From Streptomyces chartreusis (lineage in GTDB: Bacteria; Actinomycetota; Actinomycetes; Streptomycetales; Streptomycetaceae), in NCBI RefSeq assembly GCF_008704715.1, contig NZ_CP023689.1, forward strand, positions 9,238,001 to 9,302,000: a stretch of 64,000 nucleotides of DNA, written 5' to 3'. A model generated the notes under the pieces. It was not told the DNA's origin. It made no database searches and saw nothing but the letters and a program-made list of their open reading frames with translations. Both the position numbers and the translations under genes were made by a program. Positions within the stretch are counted from its first letter, which is position 1. Every line of letters starts with the position of its first letter. Shown here in pieces: positions 46,834-55,236 of this stretch.

Positions 46834-46873
46834 TTTCGGTCCAGGACGAATCGCCGCTCACGACGGGGGCCGC

Positions 46874-47881
46874 ATGCCGCTCGCCCTGCACCTCGGCACC
46901 GACGACCTGACGCGCTGCCGGTTCGCGATCTCGCCGCTCTGCCAGACCCACGAGGCGCTGCGGATGCTGCGCCGGCCCACCCGGCACGGCTACCACCGCG
47001 GCTGGCTGCGCCGGATGCGCCGTACGCTCGCCGGCCTGGACCTCGCACCCCTGTGGCTGTTCGTCCCACCCGTCGGCGGCTACACCCCCGACTTCCTGGG
47101 CGCGCCTCCGCCGGAGCCGTACCCGTCCTTCGACGACGAACTGGCCCGGATGCGCGCCACCGACCCGGCGCTGGCGCACGCGGAGATGGCCCGCTCTCTG
47201 GCCTGCGTGCCCGGACTCGCCGAGTCACCGCAGGGGCGTGCCGCGCTCGACGACCCCGCCGCGACCGTGCGGCGCCTGGCCGATCTCACCGAACGGGCCT
47301 GGCACGCGCTGCTCGCCCCGGACTGGGCCCGGCACCGTGCCGTACTGGAGGCGGACATCGCGCACCGCTCGCGCCGGGCGGCCGACGGCGGCCTCGACGC
47401 GCTGCTCACCGGTCTGCACCCGGCCGTCGAATGGACCGGCCACACCCTCACCCTGAGCCGCTACGACGAACTGGCCGACGCCCAGCGCCCGGACGGCAGG
47501 GGAGTGCTGCTCATGCCGAGCGTGTTCGTGTGGCCGGACGTGGTCAGCGGCTTCGCCCGGCCCTGGCAGCCGACGGTCATCTATCCCGCCCGTGGCATGG
47601 GCCGCCTGCACGACGCCCTGCCGCCGCGTCCGCCGCGGGCACTCGCCCGGCTGCTCGGCCACCAGCGCGCGGCCGTCCTCGCGGGTCTCACCGCGCCCTG
47701 CTCGACCACGGAGCTGGCCCGCCGTCACGAACTGGCCCCGTCGACCGTGTCGGCCCACCTGTCCACGCTGCGGGAGGCCGGGCTGCTGGAGTCCCGGCGC
47801 CAGGGCCACTACGTCCTGTACGCACGAACGCCCCTGGGCGACGCCCTCGTGGAGGGGGACGTCGGCCCGGGGGCGCGGTGA
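46874..47881 (+). CDS. DUF5937/ArsR-type winged-helix regulator
   Basis: 335 aa. The N-terminal 250 residues match DUF5937 (DDLTRCRFAISPLCQTHEALRML, and FVWPDVVSGFARPWQPTVIYPARG). The C-terminal 70 residues form an ArsR-like HTH (LLGHQRAAVLAGLTAPCSTTELARRHELAPSTVSAHLSTLREAGLLESRRQGHYVLY). No metal-binding ELCVCDL motif is present, so the inducer is probably organic and sensed by DUF5937. It is divergent from the MFS-hemC pair. It is convergent with the NPP1 gene across 19 bp. Confidence 0.87.
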   Translation: MPLALHLGTDDLTRCRFAISPLCQTHEALRMLRRPTRHGYHRGWLRRMRRTLAGLDLAPLWLFVPPVGGYTPDFLGAPPPEPYPSFDDELARMRATDPALAHAEMARSLACVPGLAESPQGRAALDDPAATVRRLADLTERAWHALLAPDWARHRAVLEADIAHRSRRAADGGLDALLTGLHPAVEWTGHTLTLSRYDELADAQRPDGRGVLLMPSVFVWPDVVSGFARPWQPTVIYPARGMGRLHDALPPRPPRALARLLGHQRAAVLAGLTAPCSTTELARRHELAPSTVSAHLSTLREAGLLESRRQGHYVLYARTPLGDALVEGDVGPGAR

Positions 47882-47900
47882 CCGCGGAGCGCCGGACGGA

Positions 47901-48677
47901 TCAGGCGTTCGGGTCGAAGGCGATGCCGGACGGCTTCGCCGACGCCAGGTGGGAGGCGAAGCTGCCGTCCTTCAGGCCGAAGTTGGCGCTGCCGAAGTTG
48001 TACGCGACGAGCTTGTCGCGCACGCCCGCCGGGTAGCCGTTCCAGCCGACCAGCGGCGGGTACTGCCAGGTGCCCTTGTGGTTCTCCGGCGGCTCGTCGT
48101 TGGAGTTCGCCAGCCGGAAGCAGTGCGTGCTGATGCCGTCCTTGTGGTACACGATCTTGGCGTGCGTGCCGTCGAAGCGCACCGAGGAGGCGGCGTGCAC
48201 CGTGAACGAGCCGTGGTTGGACGTCGAGACGTACTGCACCGCGTTGTTCTGAACCCACACCACGACGTGCTCCCAGTCGTGCCGGTGCCCGCCGATGCTG
48301 CTGCCCGCGAGCGCCTGGTCCTTCTCGAAGTACAGGCCGTAGATGTACGCGCACCAGCCGTTGTTGCACTTGTAGCGCGAGTAGCTGTTGGTGTTGTCGA
48401 GGTCCGAGGCGTCACGGCACTGGCCGTTGAGCGCGCCGGTCGGGTTCAGGCCACCGTTGACGGTGCCGTCCGGGCCGATGGCCGGGGTGGAGTAGCACCC
48501 GTCGGTGTCATAGTCGAAGGCCGGCTGGAACGTCCGCTCGGCCGCCTCGGCGTTGCCCGGCAGGGCCCCGGGCGGTGCGGCGAAGGCGGCGCTGGGGAAA
48601 GCGATGACGAGTGCGGCAGCACCGGCGAGCCCGGTGAGCCACCTCTTGCTGTGCGTGCGGAACGACTGTGACGCCAC
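47901..48677 (-). CDS. Secreted NPP1 family protein (necrosis-inducing-like)
   Basis: 258 aa. The signal peptide spans about residues 1-35 (KRWLTGLAGAAALVIAFPSAAFA). The mature protein has the NLP hallmark GHRHDWEHVVVWV, the full heptapeptide of necrosis- and ethylene-inducing-like proteins. These bind glycosylinositol phosphorylceramides and lyse eudicot plasma membranes. Four cysteines in the mature protein (DGCYS, GQCRD, KCNNGWC) could form disulfides. A GTG start at 48677 with AGGAGGAGG upstream is preferred to a longer upstream frame. Toxicity cannot be inferred, since many bacterial NLPs are non-toxic. Confidence 0.9.
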   Translation of the reverse strand: MASQSFRTHSKRWLTGLAGAAALVIAFPSAAFAAPPGALPGNAEAAERTFQPAFDYDTDGCYSTPAIGPDGTVNGGLNPTGALNGQCRDASDLDNTNSYSRYKCNNGWCAYIYGLYFEKDQALAGSSIGGHRHDWEHVVVWVQNNAVQYVSTSNHGSFTVHAASSVRFDGTHAKIVYHKDGISTHCFRLANSNDEPPENHKGTWQYPPLVGWNGYPAGVRDKLVAYNFGSANFGLKDGSFASHLASAKPSGIAFDPNA

Positions 48678-48752
48678 TGCGTCCTCCTCCTGGAACGGCG
48701 CAGCCCAACGGCTATGGGGGGATGGGGAGTTCAGCATCCCGGCGTTTCACAT

Positions 48753-48770
48753 CCGTGCCAAGAGGCACGG
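48753..48770. terminator. Short hairpin between DNA ligase and NPP1 genes
   Basis: CCGTGCC-AAGA-GGCACGG has a 7-bp perfect stem and a 4-nt loop. It lies 73 bp after the ligase stop (minus strand) and 76 bp before the NPP1 start. No U-run. Confidence 0.45.
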
Positions 48771-48842
48771 GCGTACCGCTGGTAACGATCAGCGCAACAC
48801 TTGGCTCCCGGGAAAGGCGCCTTGGCGGACCGTGAAGCCCCG

Positions 48843-49826
48843 TCAGACGCCGTCCTCGGGCAGCCAGGCCGCCGACTTCTCCGGCGTCAGGTCCGGCCGC
48901 AGCCGCAGCCAGGACGGCTGGCGCAGCATGCCGGACCGGGTACGGACGCTGTAGCGCACCTCGCCGACCAGCCGCGGCAGCACCCAGTGTGCGCCCGCCA
49001 CCCGGGGCACCGGATCGAAGGGGCACCCGTCCGCCGCGACGGCCCCCAGCAGTCCGGCCAGCTCCGTCCGCTCGGCCTCGCTCCAGCCCGTGCCGACGCC
49101 GCCGACGTACCGCAGCCGGCGGTCGGCCGCGAACTGCCCCACCAGCAGCGCGCCCGGCAGACCGGTGAGCCGGCCCTTGCCGGGCAGCCAGCCGCCCACG
49201 ACGACGTCCTCGCTGTGCATGTTGCGGATCTTGACCCAGGCGCGGGAACGCACCCCGGGCTCGTACAGCGAGTCCAGCCGTTTGCACACCAGCCCCTCCA
49301 GGCCGTGCTCCCGGGTCGCCGCCAGGGCCTCCGCCCCGTGTCCCACGACGGCACCCGGCGTCGACCAGTACGGCCCGTTGAGGTCGAGGTCCTCCAGCCG
49401 CCCGCGCCGCCGCGAGTAGGGGACCTTCAGCAGGGAGCTGCCCGCCAGGTGCATCACGTCGAACAGCACCAGATGCGCGGGCGTCTGCGCGGCCATCCGG
49501 GCGGCCCGCGCGGGCGAGTGCGCCAGCCCCATCCGGGACTGGAGCAACTGGAAGTCGGCGCGCCCCTGTTCGTCCAGGGCCAGGATCTCCCCGTCCAGCA
49601 CGGCGGGCGTGGTCCCGAGGCTGTCGCCCAGCGCCCGCAGCTCGGGGTAGGCCGCGGTGATGTCCTCGCCGGAGCGGGCGCGCAGCAGCAGGGTGCCGTC
49701 ACCCGCCAGATAGACCACCGCGCGCTGGCCGTCCTGCTTGGTCTCGTAGGCCCAGCGCGCGTCCTGGGAGGTGGGCGGGAGTTTGCCGGAAGTGGCGAGC
49801 ATGGGAGGGATCAGCGGCAGGCTCAC
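48843..49826 (-). CDS. ATP-dependent DNA ligase (LigD/LigC-like ligase domain)
   Basis: 327 aa. Nucleotidyltransferase motif I is YETKQDGQR with adenylated Lys30, motif III VLFDVMHLAG, motif IV LEGLVCKR and motif V WVKIRN. A C-terminal OB-fold follows (VGGWLPGKGRLTGLPGALLVGQF). It lacks the polymerase and nuclease domains of LigD, so it is a stand-alone ligase that could serve Ku-dependent end joining or base excision repair. No ku gene is adjacent in this window. Confidence 0.9.
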   Translation of the reverse strand: MSLPLIPPMLATSGKLPPTSQDARWAYETKQDGQRAVVYLAGDGTLLLRARSGEDITAAYPELRALGDSLGTTPAVLDGEILALDEQGRADFQLLQSRMGLAHSPARAARMAAQTPAHLVLFDVMHLAGSSLLKVPYSRRRGRLEDLDLNGPYWSTPGAVVGHGAEALAATREHGLEGLVCKRLDSLYEPGVRSRAWVKIRNMHSEDVVVGGWLPGKGRLTGLPGALLVGQFAADRRLRYVGGVGTGWSEAERTELAGLLGAVAADGCPFDPVPRVAGAHWVLPRLVGEVRYSVRTRSGMLRQPSWLRLRPDLTPEKSAAWLPEDGV

Positions 49827-49900
49827 GGGTCAGTTCTCGACACGCCCGCCCGCCGCCACGCGCACCGGCCGCCGATTTCCCCTGAACGGCCGTCGGGGCG

Positions 49901-50587
49901 TCACTCGCCCCCGTTCGGCGGAACGGCCCGCACCAGGCCCGACTGATAGGCCATGACGACGAGTTGGGCACGGTCGCGGGCACCCAGCTTCGTCATGGCG
50001 CGGTGCACATGGGTGCGTACGGTCAGCGGGCTGACGTACAGCTTCCCGGCGATCTCCTCGTTGGAGTGCCCCTCGGCCACCCAGGCCATGACCTCCCGCT
50101 CGCGGGCGGTGAGGGCGGACAGGTGCTCAGGAGCGGCCGACTGGGCGCTCTCGGCGGGCGAGGACAGGAACCGGGTGATCAGGGTGCGGGTCGCGGTGGC
50201 CGACAGCAGGGACTCGCCGGCGGCCACCGTGCGGATGCCGGCGAGCAGTACGTCCGCCGTGACGTCCTTGCCGAGGAAGCCGCTCGCCCCGGCCCGCAGC
50301 GCCTGCGCGACGTACTCGTCGATCTCGAACGTGGTCAGGATCAGCACCCGCACCGCCGTGAGGTCCGGGTCGGCGCAGATCGCGGAGGTGGCCGCGAGCC
50401 CGTCGGTGCCGGGCATGCGGATGTCCATCAGGACCAGGTCGGGGCGGTGGAGCCGGGCGAGCTCCAGGGCCTCGGTGCCGTCGGTGGCCTCGCCGACCAC
50501 CTCCATGTCCGCGCAGGAGTCGATCAGGATCCGGAAGGTGGCCCGCAGCAGGGCCTGGTCGTCGGCGAGCAGTACACGGATGGTCAT
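49901..50587 (-). CDS. NarL/LuxR-family response regulator
   Basis: 228 aa. Receiver at about 1-120 (LLADDQALLRATFRIL, phospho-Asp in VLMDIRMPGTDG, Thr in LILTTFE, Lys in FLGKDV). LuxR-type HTH at about 160-220 (LTAREREVMAWVAEGHSNEEIAGKLYVSPLTVRTHVHRAMTKLGARDRAQLVV). It is encoded 160 bp downstream of a matching histidine kinase on the same strand. The C-terminus overlaps a GC-rich structure (GAACGG ... CCGTTC, 49884-49916) that may end transcription. Confidence 0.92.
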   Translation of the reverse strand: MTIRVLLADDQALLRATFRILIDSCADMEVVGEATDGTEALELARLHRPDLVLMDIRMPGTDGLAATSAICADPDLTAVRVLILTTFEIDEYVAQALRAGASGFLGKDVTADVLLAGIRTVAAGESLLSATATRTLITRFLSSPAESAQSAAPEHLSALTAREREVMAWVAEGHSNEEIAGKLYVSPLTVRTHVHRAMTKLGARDRAQLVVMAYQSGLVRAVPPNGGE

Positions 50588-50747
50588 GGGTGGTGCTTCT
50601 TCCCGCTCCGGATCAAGGGTCGGCCCCCAGCCTCGCCGTATCGGCCCGGCACGTCGTCGTCCGTCTGCCGACAATCACCCCTACTCGGAACGCAGTACGT
50701 TCCGCCGCCCACGTCATCCCCGAGCAGGACGGCCCGCGGCCCGGCGC

Positions 50748-52019
50748 TCACCACACGCACGGCAGCTCCACCTCGATCACCGTGGGCCCTCCGACCGGAC
50801 TCGACACCCGTACGGTCCCGTCGAGCGCCGCGACCCGCCGCCGCACTCCGAGCAGACCCGAGCCGCCCCCGTCCGTGGCGCCGCGCCCGGGTGCGCCGGC
50901 CGCGCTCAGTTCGTCCACCCCGCCGCGGCCCTCGTCGGTGACGGAGACCCGCAGCCCCCTCCTGGTCCGTGCGAGCCGGACCGTGGCGGTGGGGGAGCCG
51001 CTGTGCCTTGCCGCGTTGGTGAGGGACTCGGCCACCACGAAGTAGCCGGCCGCCTCGACCGCCGCGGGCGCCCGAGGACCGTCGTCCGCCAAGCCGTCCA
51101 CGTCGACGGTGACCCGCAGATCGCTGCCGGCGGCCAGCGCCCGCACCGCACCGGTCAGCCCGCGGTCGGTCAGGATCGGCGGATGGATGCCGCGCACCAC
51201 GTGCCGCAGCTCGGCCAGCGCCTCCTCGGCCTGCTCCTGGGCGTCGTCCAGCAGCTTGCGGGCGGCGTCCGGATCACGGTCGTAGACGCGCTTGGCCAGC
51301 CCGATCCGCATCGACAGCGACACCAGCCGCGCCTGCGCCCCGTCGTGCAGGTCCCGCTCGATCCGGCGCAGCTCGGCGCCGTGCGCGGCGACCGCGTCGG
51401 CCCGGGTCGCGGTCAGCCGCTCGACCCGGGCCGCCAGCAGCGCCTGCGGCGACGGTCGCAGCAACGCGGTCGACCAGTTCGCCTCCACGTCCGCCAGGCG
51501 CACGATCAACGGCAGGACGACGGCCCGCCGGCGCAGCAGCCCGCAGCCCACGCCGTCCACGACGAGCCCGAGGGGCCACAGCGGCAGCGCGAGCACGACC
51601 AGTGCGCCGTAGACGTAGTAGGCGGCCATCCAGCGCAGGTCGGTTCGGGTGCCGGGATCGCGGACCGCGGTGCGCAGCCGCTCGGTCAGCGGCCCGTCGA
51701 TGGTGCGGTAGGCCTCGGGGATCTCCCGCCCGGTCCGGGCGGCGGTCAGGCCTCGCTTGGCCCCGGCGATACGCCGCAGCAGGATCACCGTCTCCGGCAG
51801 CAGCCAGCAGCCGATCACCGCGAGGGTGCCGACGGCGGTGATCAGCAGCACGGTGATGAAGAGGTACATCCCGAAGGCCATCGCGGCCGCGACCAGGAGA
51901 TGGACCGTCGCGCGCCCGGCCTTCCGCATCGTCGCCCGCATGTTCTTCACGCCCGGCGCCCCTTGCCCGGCGCGCGGGGGCGCGGGCACCCGGGCCGCAG
52001 GTGTAGCCCGCTCCACCAT
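50748..52019 (-). CDS. NarL-type sensor histidine kinase with N-terminal membrane sensor domain
   Basis: 423 aa. Two pairs of hydrophobic helices (about residues 40-80 and 135-170) form a putative Sensor domain of the PF13796 type. The HisKA_3 dimerisation box is RIERDLHDGAQARLVSLSMRIGLAKR, and the HATPase domain has AESLTNAARHS, DEGRGG and GGGSGLLGVRRRVAALDG. It pairs with the NarL-type regulator downstream. The ATG at MVERATPAAR is preferred over a far longer upstream frame. It is divergent from a TetR gene. Confidence 0.88.
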   Translation of the reverse strand: MVERATPAARVPAPPRAGQGAPGVKNMRATMRKAGRATVHLLVAAAMAFGMYLFITVLLITAVGTLAVIGCWLLPETVILLRRIAGAKRGLTAARTGREIPEAYRTIDGPLTERLRTAVRDPGTRTDLRWMAAYYVYGALVVLALPLWPLGLVVDGVGCGLLRRRAVVLPLIVRLADVEANWSTALLRPSPQALLAARVERLTATRADAVAAHGAELRRIERDLHDGAQARLVSLSMRIGLAKRVYDRDPDAARKLLDDAQEQAEEALAELRHVVRGIHPPILTDRGLTGAVRALAAGSDLRVTVDVDGLADDGPRAPAAVEAAGYFVVAESLTNAARHSGSPTATVRLARTRRGLRVSVTDEGRGGVDELSAAGAPGRGATDGGGSGLLGVRRRVAALDGTVRVSSPVGGPTVIEVELPCVW

Positions 52020-52045
52020 GCTCACGCCCCGGCTCACGTCCTGTT

Positions 52046-52065
52046 CAATCAATTGACTTAGATTG
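52046..52065. promoter_or_regulatory. Inverted repeat with TTGACT in the kinase/TetR divergent region
   Basis: CAATC-N10-GATTG, in an AT-rich island that also holds TTGACT (52053-52058) and TAGATT (52059-52064). It lies 26 bp from the kinase start and 75 bp from the TetR start. It could be a TetR operator over a promoter. Confidence 0.45.
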
Positions 52066-52140
52066 TACGGAGGTGAAACCGCGGCGGCTCGAGGGACTGG
52101 CCGCCGAGGTGCGGTGCGCAGTCCCGGTGCGGTGGTGATC

Positions 52141-52797
52141 ATGGCAGGCAGGACACTGCGGGAGGAACAGGCGGGCGCGACCAGGGAGCTGCTCCTGACC
52201 GCGGCCGAGCGGCTCTTCGCCGAGCACGGGGTGTACGCCGTGTCCAACCGCCAGGTCAGCGAGGCCGCCGGGCAGGGCAACAACACCGCGGTCGGCTACC
52301 ACTTCGGCACCAAGACCGACCTCGTCCGCGCCATCGTCCGCCGGCACTCGACGCGCATCGAGGAGATCCGCGCCCGGCTGGTCGCCGACCTGACCGACCC
52401 GGACGAGGTGCGCGGCTGGGTGGACTGCCTGGTCCGGCCCTCCCTCGAACACCTCGCCGCGCTCGGCAGCCCCACCTGGTACGCGCGGTTCTGCGCCCAG
52501 GTCGTCGCCGACCCCGCGCTGCACCGGATCATGGTCGAGGAGGCCCTCACCTCCCCGTCCCTCCAGACGATCATCGACGGCCTCAACCGGTGCCTGCCCG
52601 ACCTCCCGGCCGAGGTCCGCGCCGAACGCGGCGAGATGGTCCGCCATCTGATCGTCCACGTGGCCGCCGAGCGCGAACGCGCCCTCGCCGAGCACACCCC
52701 CACGCCCCGGGCCACCTGGGACGACGCGGCGACGGGCCTCACCGACGCCGTCGTCGGCATGTGGCTGGCGCCCGTGACGCCGGGAGCACGACCGTGA
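52141..52797 (+). CDS. TetR-family transcriptional regulator
   Basis: 218 aa. HTH at about residues 12-58 (TRELLLTAAERLFAEHGVYAVSNRQVSEAAGQGNNTAVGYHFGTKTDLV). The long ligand-binding domain has the motif WVDCLVRPSLEHLAALGSPTWYARF seen in Streptomyces TetR proteins near transport or metabolism genes. The ATG has a weak ribosome binding site; GTG codons a few residues upstream are alternatives. It is divergent from the NarL-type kinase and 28 bp upstream of an orphan OmpR-type regulator on the same strand. Confidence 0.9.
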   Translation: MAGRTLREEQAGATRELLLTAAERLFAEHGVYAVSNRQVSEAAGQGNNTAVGYHFGTKTDLVRAIVRRHSTRIEEIRARLVADLTDPDEVRGWVDCLVRPSLEHLAALGSPTWYARFCAQVVADPALHRIMVEEALTSPSLQTIIDGLNRCLPDLPAEVRAERGEMVRHLIVHVAAERERALAEHTPTPRATWDDAATGLTDAVVGMWLAPVTPGARP

Positions 52798-52825
52798 AAT
52801 CGACCTTCGGCGGACGGGGCAGGTT

Positions 52826-53629
52826 ATGAACACCGGTTGGGCGGCGCCCCCAAGGGATGCGGGGAACCGCGCGACCGGCCACCACCGGCCCGCGGACGAT
52901 CGACGCCCCGTCGCGGCACCGCCGGCGGAGCGCCTGGCGCGCGGCGCCGGCCAGCACGTCCTGGTCGTCGCCGGCGACCCCGACATCGCCGAGCTCCTCA
53001 CGACCACGCTGGAGTTGGCCGGCTACCGGATCAGCCTCACCGGCACCGGCGCCGAGGCCGTCGCACGTGTCGTCGAGCGGCGCTTCGACCTGGTCGTCTT
53101 CGACACCGACGTACCGGACCAGGGGGACTTCGACCGGGAGCGCCGGCCCGAACTGCCGTACCGCCCGCCCGTGCTGCTGCTCACCGAGTGCGAGTCCCTG
53201 GGCCGTCTCGTGCCCGAACTCGGCCCGGGGAGACGGGACTACGTCACCAAGCCCTTCCGGATCGCCGAGGTCCTCGCCCGGATCCAGGTCCTGCTGCGCG
53301 ACGCCCGCCCGGGCCGGCCCAGGGGCAATCCACTGCACTACGGCGACCTCGTCCTGGACGACACCGTGTGCCGGGCGCGACGGGGGACAAGGGCGCTCGA
53401 CCTGACGCCCGCGGAGTACCGGCTGCTGCGCCAGCTCCTGGTCAACGCGCAACGTGTGCTGTCCAAGGAGCAGATCGGCCGCCACGTCTGGGGCGACCAC
53501 CGCGGCGACAACGCCATCGAGCAACTCGTCTCGCGGCTGCGCCGCAAGGTGGACCGGGACGCCCCGGCACTGATCCACACCCGCCGCGGCTTCGGCTACT
53601 GGCTGGGCGGATCCGACGCCGCTGCCTGA
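52826..53629 (+). CDS. Orphan OmpR-family response regulator with atypical receiver
   Basis: 267 aa. The receiver spans about residues 44-160. It keeps the phospho-Asp (LVVFDTDVPD) and Lys (DYVTKPF), but the acidic pocket reads VVAGDPD instead of a double Asp, and the phospho-switch Thr lies in LLLTECE. The DNA-binding domain spans about 170-262 (LTPAEYRLLRQLLVNAQRVLSKEQIG, EQLVSRLRRKVD). There is no kinase partner. The first 40 residues are a Pro/Ala/Arg-rich tail, partly encoded by a degraded Streptomyces repeat (52843-52890). No later start codon is available. The P450 operon begins 121 bp downstream behind 11-bp-phased repeats. Confidence 0.87.
   Translation: MNTGWAAPPRDAGNRATGHHRPADDRRPVAAPPAERLARGAGQHVLVVAGDPDIAELLTTTLELAGYRISLTGTGAEAVARVVERRFDLVVFDTDVPDQGDFDRERRPELPYRPPVLLLTECESLGRLVPELGPGRRDYVTKPFRIAEVLARIQVLLRDARPGRPRGNPLHYGDLVLDDTVCRARRGTRALDLTPAEYRLLRQLLVNAQRVLSKEQIGRHVWGDHRGDNAIEQLVSRLRRKVDRDAPALIHTRRGFGYWLGGSDAAA
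52843..52890. repeat. Degraded Streptomyces interspersed repeat, copy 3 (in coding sequence)
   Basis: Read on the plus strand, CCCCCAAGGGATGCGGGGAA and the following CCGCGCGACCGGCC match the reverse complement of the repeat at 17381-17416 with a few substitutions. It lies at codons about 6-22 of the response regulator gene. Confidence 0.6.
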
Positions 53630-53660
53630 GAGCGGGCGGCGATCGTGTGATCCGGGCCAC

Positions 53661-53704
53661 GTCAGCCCGCTGTCAGGAAACTGACCGGAAGGCGTCAGAC
53701 CCCT
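53661..53704 (+). promoter_or_regulatory. Four 11-bp-phased GTCAG repeats upstream of the P450 gene
   Basis: GTCAG occurs at 53661, 53672 and 53694, with a related GACCG at 53683, an exact 11-bp period. The block lies 47-90 bp upstream of the P450 start. Helically phased direct repeats of this size are the usual binding sites of OmpR/SARP winged-helix proteins. The repeat at 53672 also forms a dyad with CTGAC (53681-53685). Confidence 0.55.
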
Positions 53705-53750
53705 CTGTTTGCATGTGCTCATCGATGCCCCCCCACAGCAGAGGTGAACC

Positions 53751-54983
53751 ATGGCCGACACCCTCACCGGTCGCACGTCCGAGGCACCGGACGCCGTTCC
53801 CGAGTTCCCCATGCCCAGGCAGTCCCGCTGCCCCTTCGACCCGCCGCCCTCGCTGAAGGACCTTCAGCGGGAGGGCCCGCTCGCCAAGGTGCGGCTGTGG
53901 GACGGCAGCGAGTCATGGCTCGTGACCCGGTACGCCGAGCAGCGCGCCCTGCTGGGCGACCCGCGCGTCAGCGCCGACACCGACCGGCCGGGCTACCCGA
54001 CCAAGGCCAGTCCCGAGGCCGGCGAGGGCAAGCTCAGCTTCATCATGATGGACGACCCCGAGCACGCCCGGCTGCGCCGGATGGTCACCGCGCCGTTCGC
54101 CGTCAAGAAGGTCGAGGCGCTGCGCCCCGCCGTGCAGCGCATCGTGGACGGCCTGATCGACGACTTGCTGGCCGGCCCCGCCCCGGTGGACCTCGTGGAC
54201 GCGTTCGCCCTGCCGATCCCTTCACTGGTCATCTGCGAACTGCTGGGCGTGCCCTACGAGGAGCACGACTTCTTCCAGGAACACACCAGGACCATGGTCC
54301 GTACGACCGCCACACCCGAGGAGCGCGGAGCGGCGAGCCGTGAGGTCGCCGGCTACCTCGCCGGAGTCGTGGGCAAGCGGATCGCCGAGCCGAGGGGCGA
54401 TCTGCTGTCGAGCATCGCGGGCCGCGTCACCGCCGGTGAACTCACCCACCAGCAGGCGACCGAGATGGCCCTGCTCCTGCTGATCGCCGGCCACGAGACC
54501 ACCGCGAACATGATCGCCCTCGGCACCCTGGCCCTACTCCAACACCCCGACCAGCTGGCCCTCCTGCGCGAGTCCGACGATCCGAGACTCGTCGCCTCCG
54601 CGGTCGAGGAACTCCTGCGCTACCTGCACATCACCCACCTCGGCCGACGCCGGGCGGTGACCGAGGACATCGAGATCGCCGGCCGGCTGATCAAGGCCGG
54701 CGAGGGCGTCATCATGGTCAACGAGATCGGCAACCGTGACCCCGAGGCCTTCGCCGACCCCGACCGCCTCGACATCACCCGCGACGCCCGCCGCCATGTC
54801 GCCTTCGGCTTCGGCGTCCACCAGTGCCTGGGCCAGCCGCTGGCCCGCATGGAACTCCAGGTCGTCTACGGCACCCTCTACAAGCGCATCCCGACGCTGA
54901 AGCTCGCCGGCGACCTCCGGGACGTCCGCTTCAAGACCGACGCGTTCATCTACGGCGTCCACGAACTGCCCGTCTCCTGGTGA
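53751..54983 (+). CDS. Cytochrome P450
   Basis: 410 aa, soluble bacterial type. The I-helix oxygen motif is LLIAGHETTANM, the K-helix ExxR is in VEELLR, and the heme loop is FGFGVHQCLGQPLAR with thiolate Cys359. The N-terminal CPFDPPPSLKDLQREGPLAKVRLWDG resembles actinobacterial CYP105/107-type enzymes; the substrate is unknown. AGAGGTGAACC precedes the ATG. It is followed by its own ferredoxin and ferredoxin reductase, so the operon encodes a complete class I electron chain from NAD(P)H. Confidence 0.95.
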   Translation: MADTLTGRTSEAPDAVPEFPMPRQSRCPFDPPPSLKDLQREGPLAKVRLWDGSESWLVTRYAEQRALLGDPRVSADTDRPGYPTKASPEAGEGKLSFIMMDDPEHARLRRMVTAPFAVKKVEALRPAVQRIVDGLIDDLLAGPAPVDLVDAFALPIPSLVICELLGVPYEEHDFFQEHTRTMVRTTATPEERGAASREVAGYLAGVVGKRIAEPRGDLLSSIAGRVTAGELTHQQATEMALLLLIAGHETTANMIALGTLALLQHPDQLALLRESDDPRLVASAVEELLRYLHITHLGRRRAVTEDIEIAGRLIKAGEGVIMVNEIGNRDPEAFADPDRLDITRDARRHVAFGFGVHQCLGQPLARMELQVVYGTLYKRIPTLKLAGDLRDVRFKTDAFIYGVHELPVSW

Positions 54984-55041
54984 CCGTTCCTCACCCGCGC
55001 ACCACGAACCACACCCACGTCCGAGGAGAGGAAACCGAATC

Positions 55042-55236
55042 ATGAAGGTGGAGCTGGAGGCCGACAAGTGCGTCGCGTCCGGGCAGTGCGTGCTCGCCGC
55101 GATGGACGTGTTCGACCAGGACGACGACGGCATCGCGGTCCTGCTCGACGAGCGGCCCGCCGACGAGAACCTGGACGGCGTCCGCGAAGCCGTGGCGATC
55201 TGCCCGGCAGCCGCGATCCGGCTGGTCGACCAGTGA
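55042..55236 (+). CDS. Ferredoxin ([3Fe-4S] type)
   Basis: 64 aa. Cysteines lie at DKCVASGQCV and ICPAAAI. The pattern C-x5-C-...-C-P lacks the fourth cysteine of 4Fe-4S ferredoxins, which is typical of P450-linked 3Fe-4S ferredoxins of Streptomyces. GAGGAGAGG lies upstream of the ATG. It lies 58 bp after the P450 gene and overlaps the reductase start by 4 bp (GTGA). It shuttles electrons from the reductase to the P450. Confidence 0.95.
   Translation: MKVELEADKCVASGQCVLAAMDVFDQDDDGIAVLLDERPADENLDGVREAVAICPAAAIRLVDQ

Noticed and set aside
48753..48770. Rho-independent terminator after the DNA ligase gene
   Set aside because: Only kept as a low-confidence hairpin: no U-run follows it on the minus strand, and it could equally belong to the NPP1 leader.
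52063..52140. TTG start adding 26 residues to the TetR protein
   Set aside because: The extension overlaps the predicted promoter and dyad and is low-complexity Gly/Arg/Ala; the HTH begins normally after ATG 52141.
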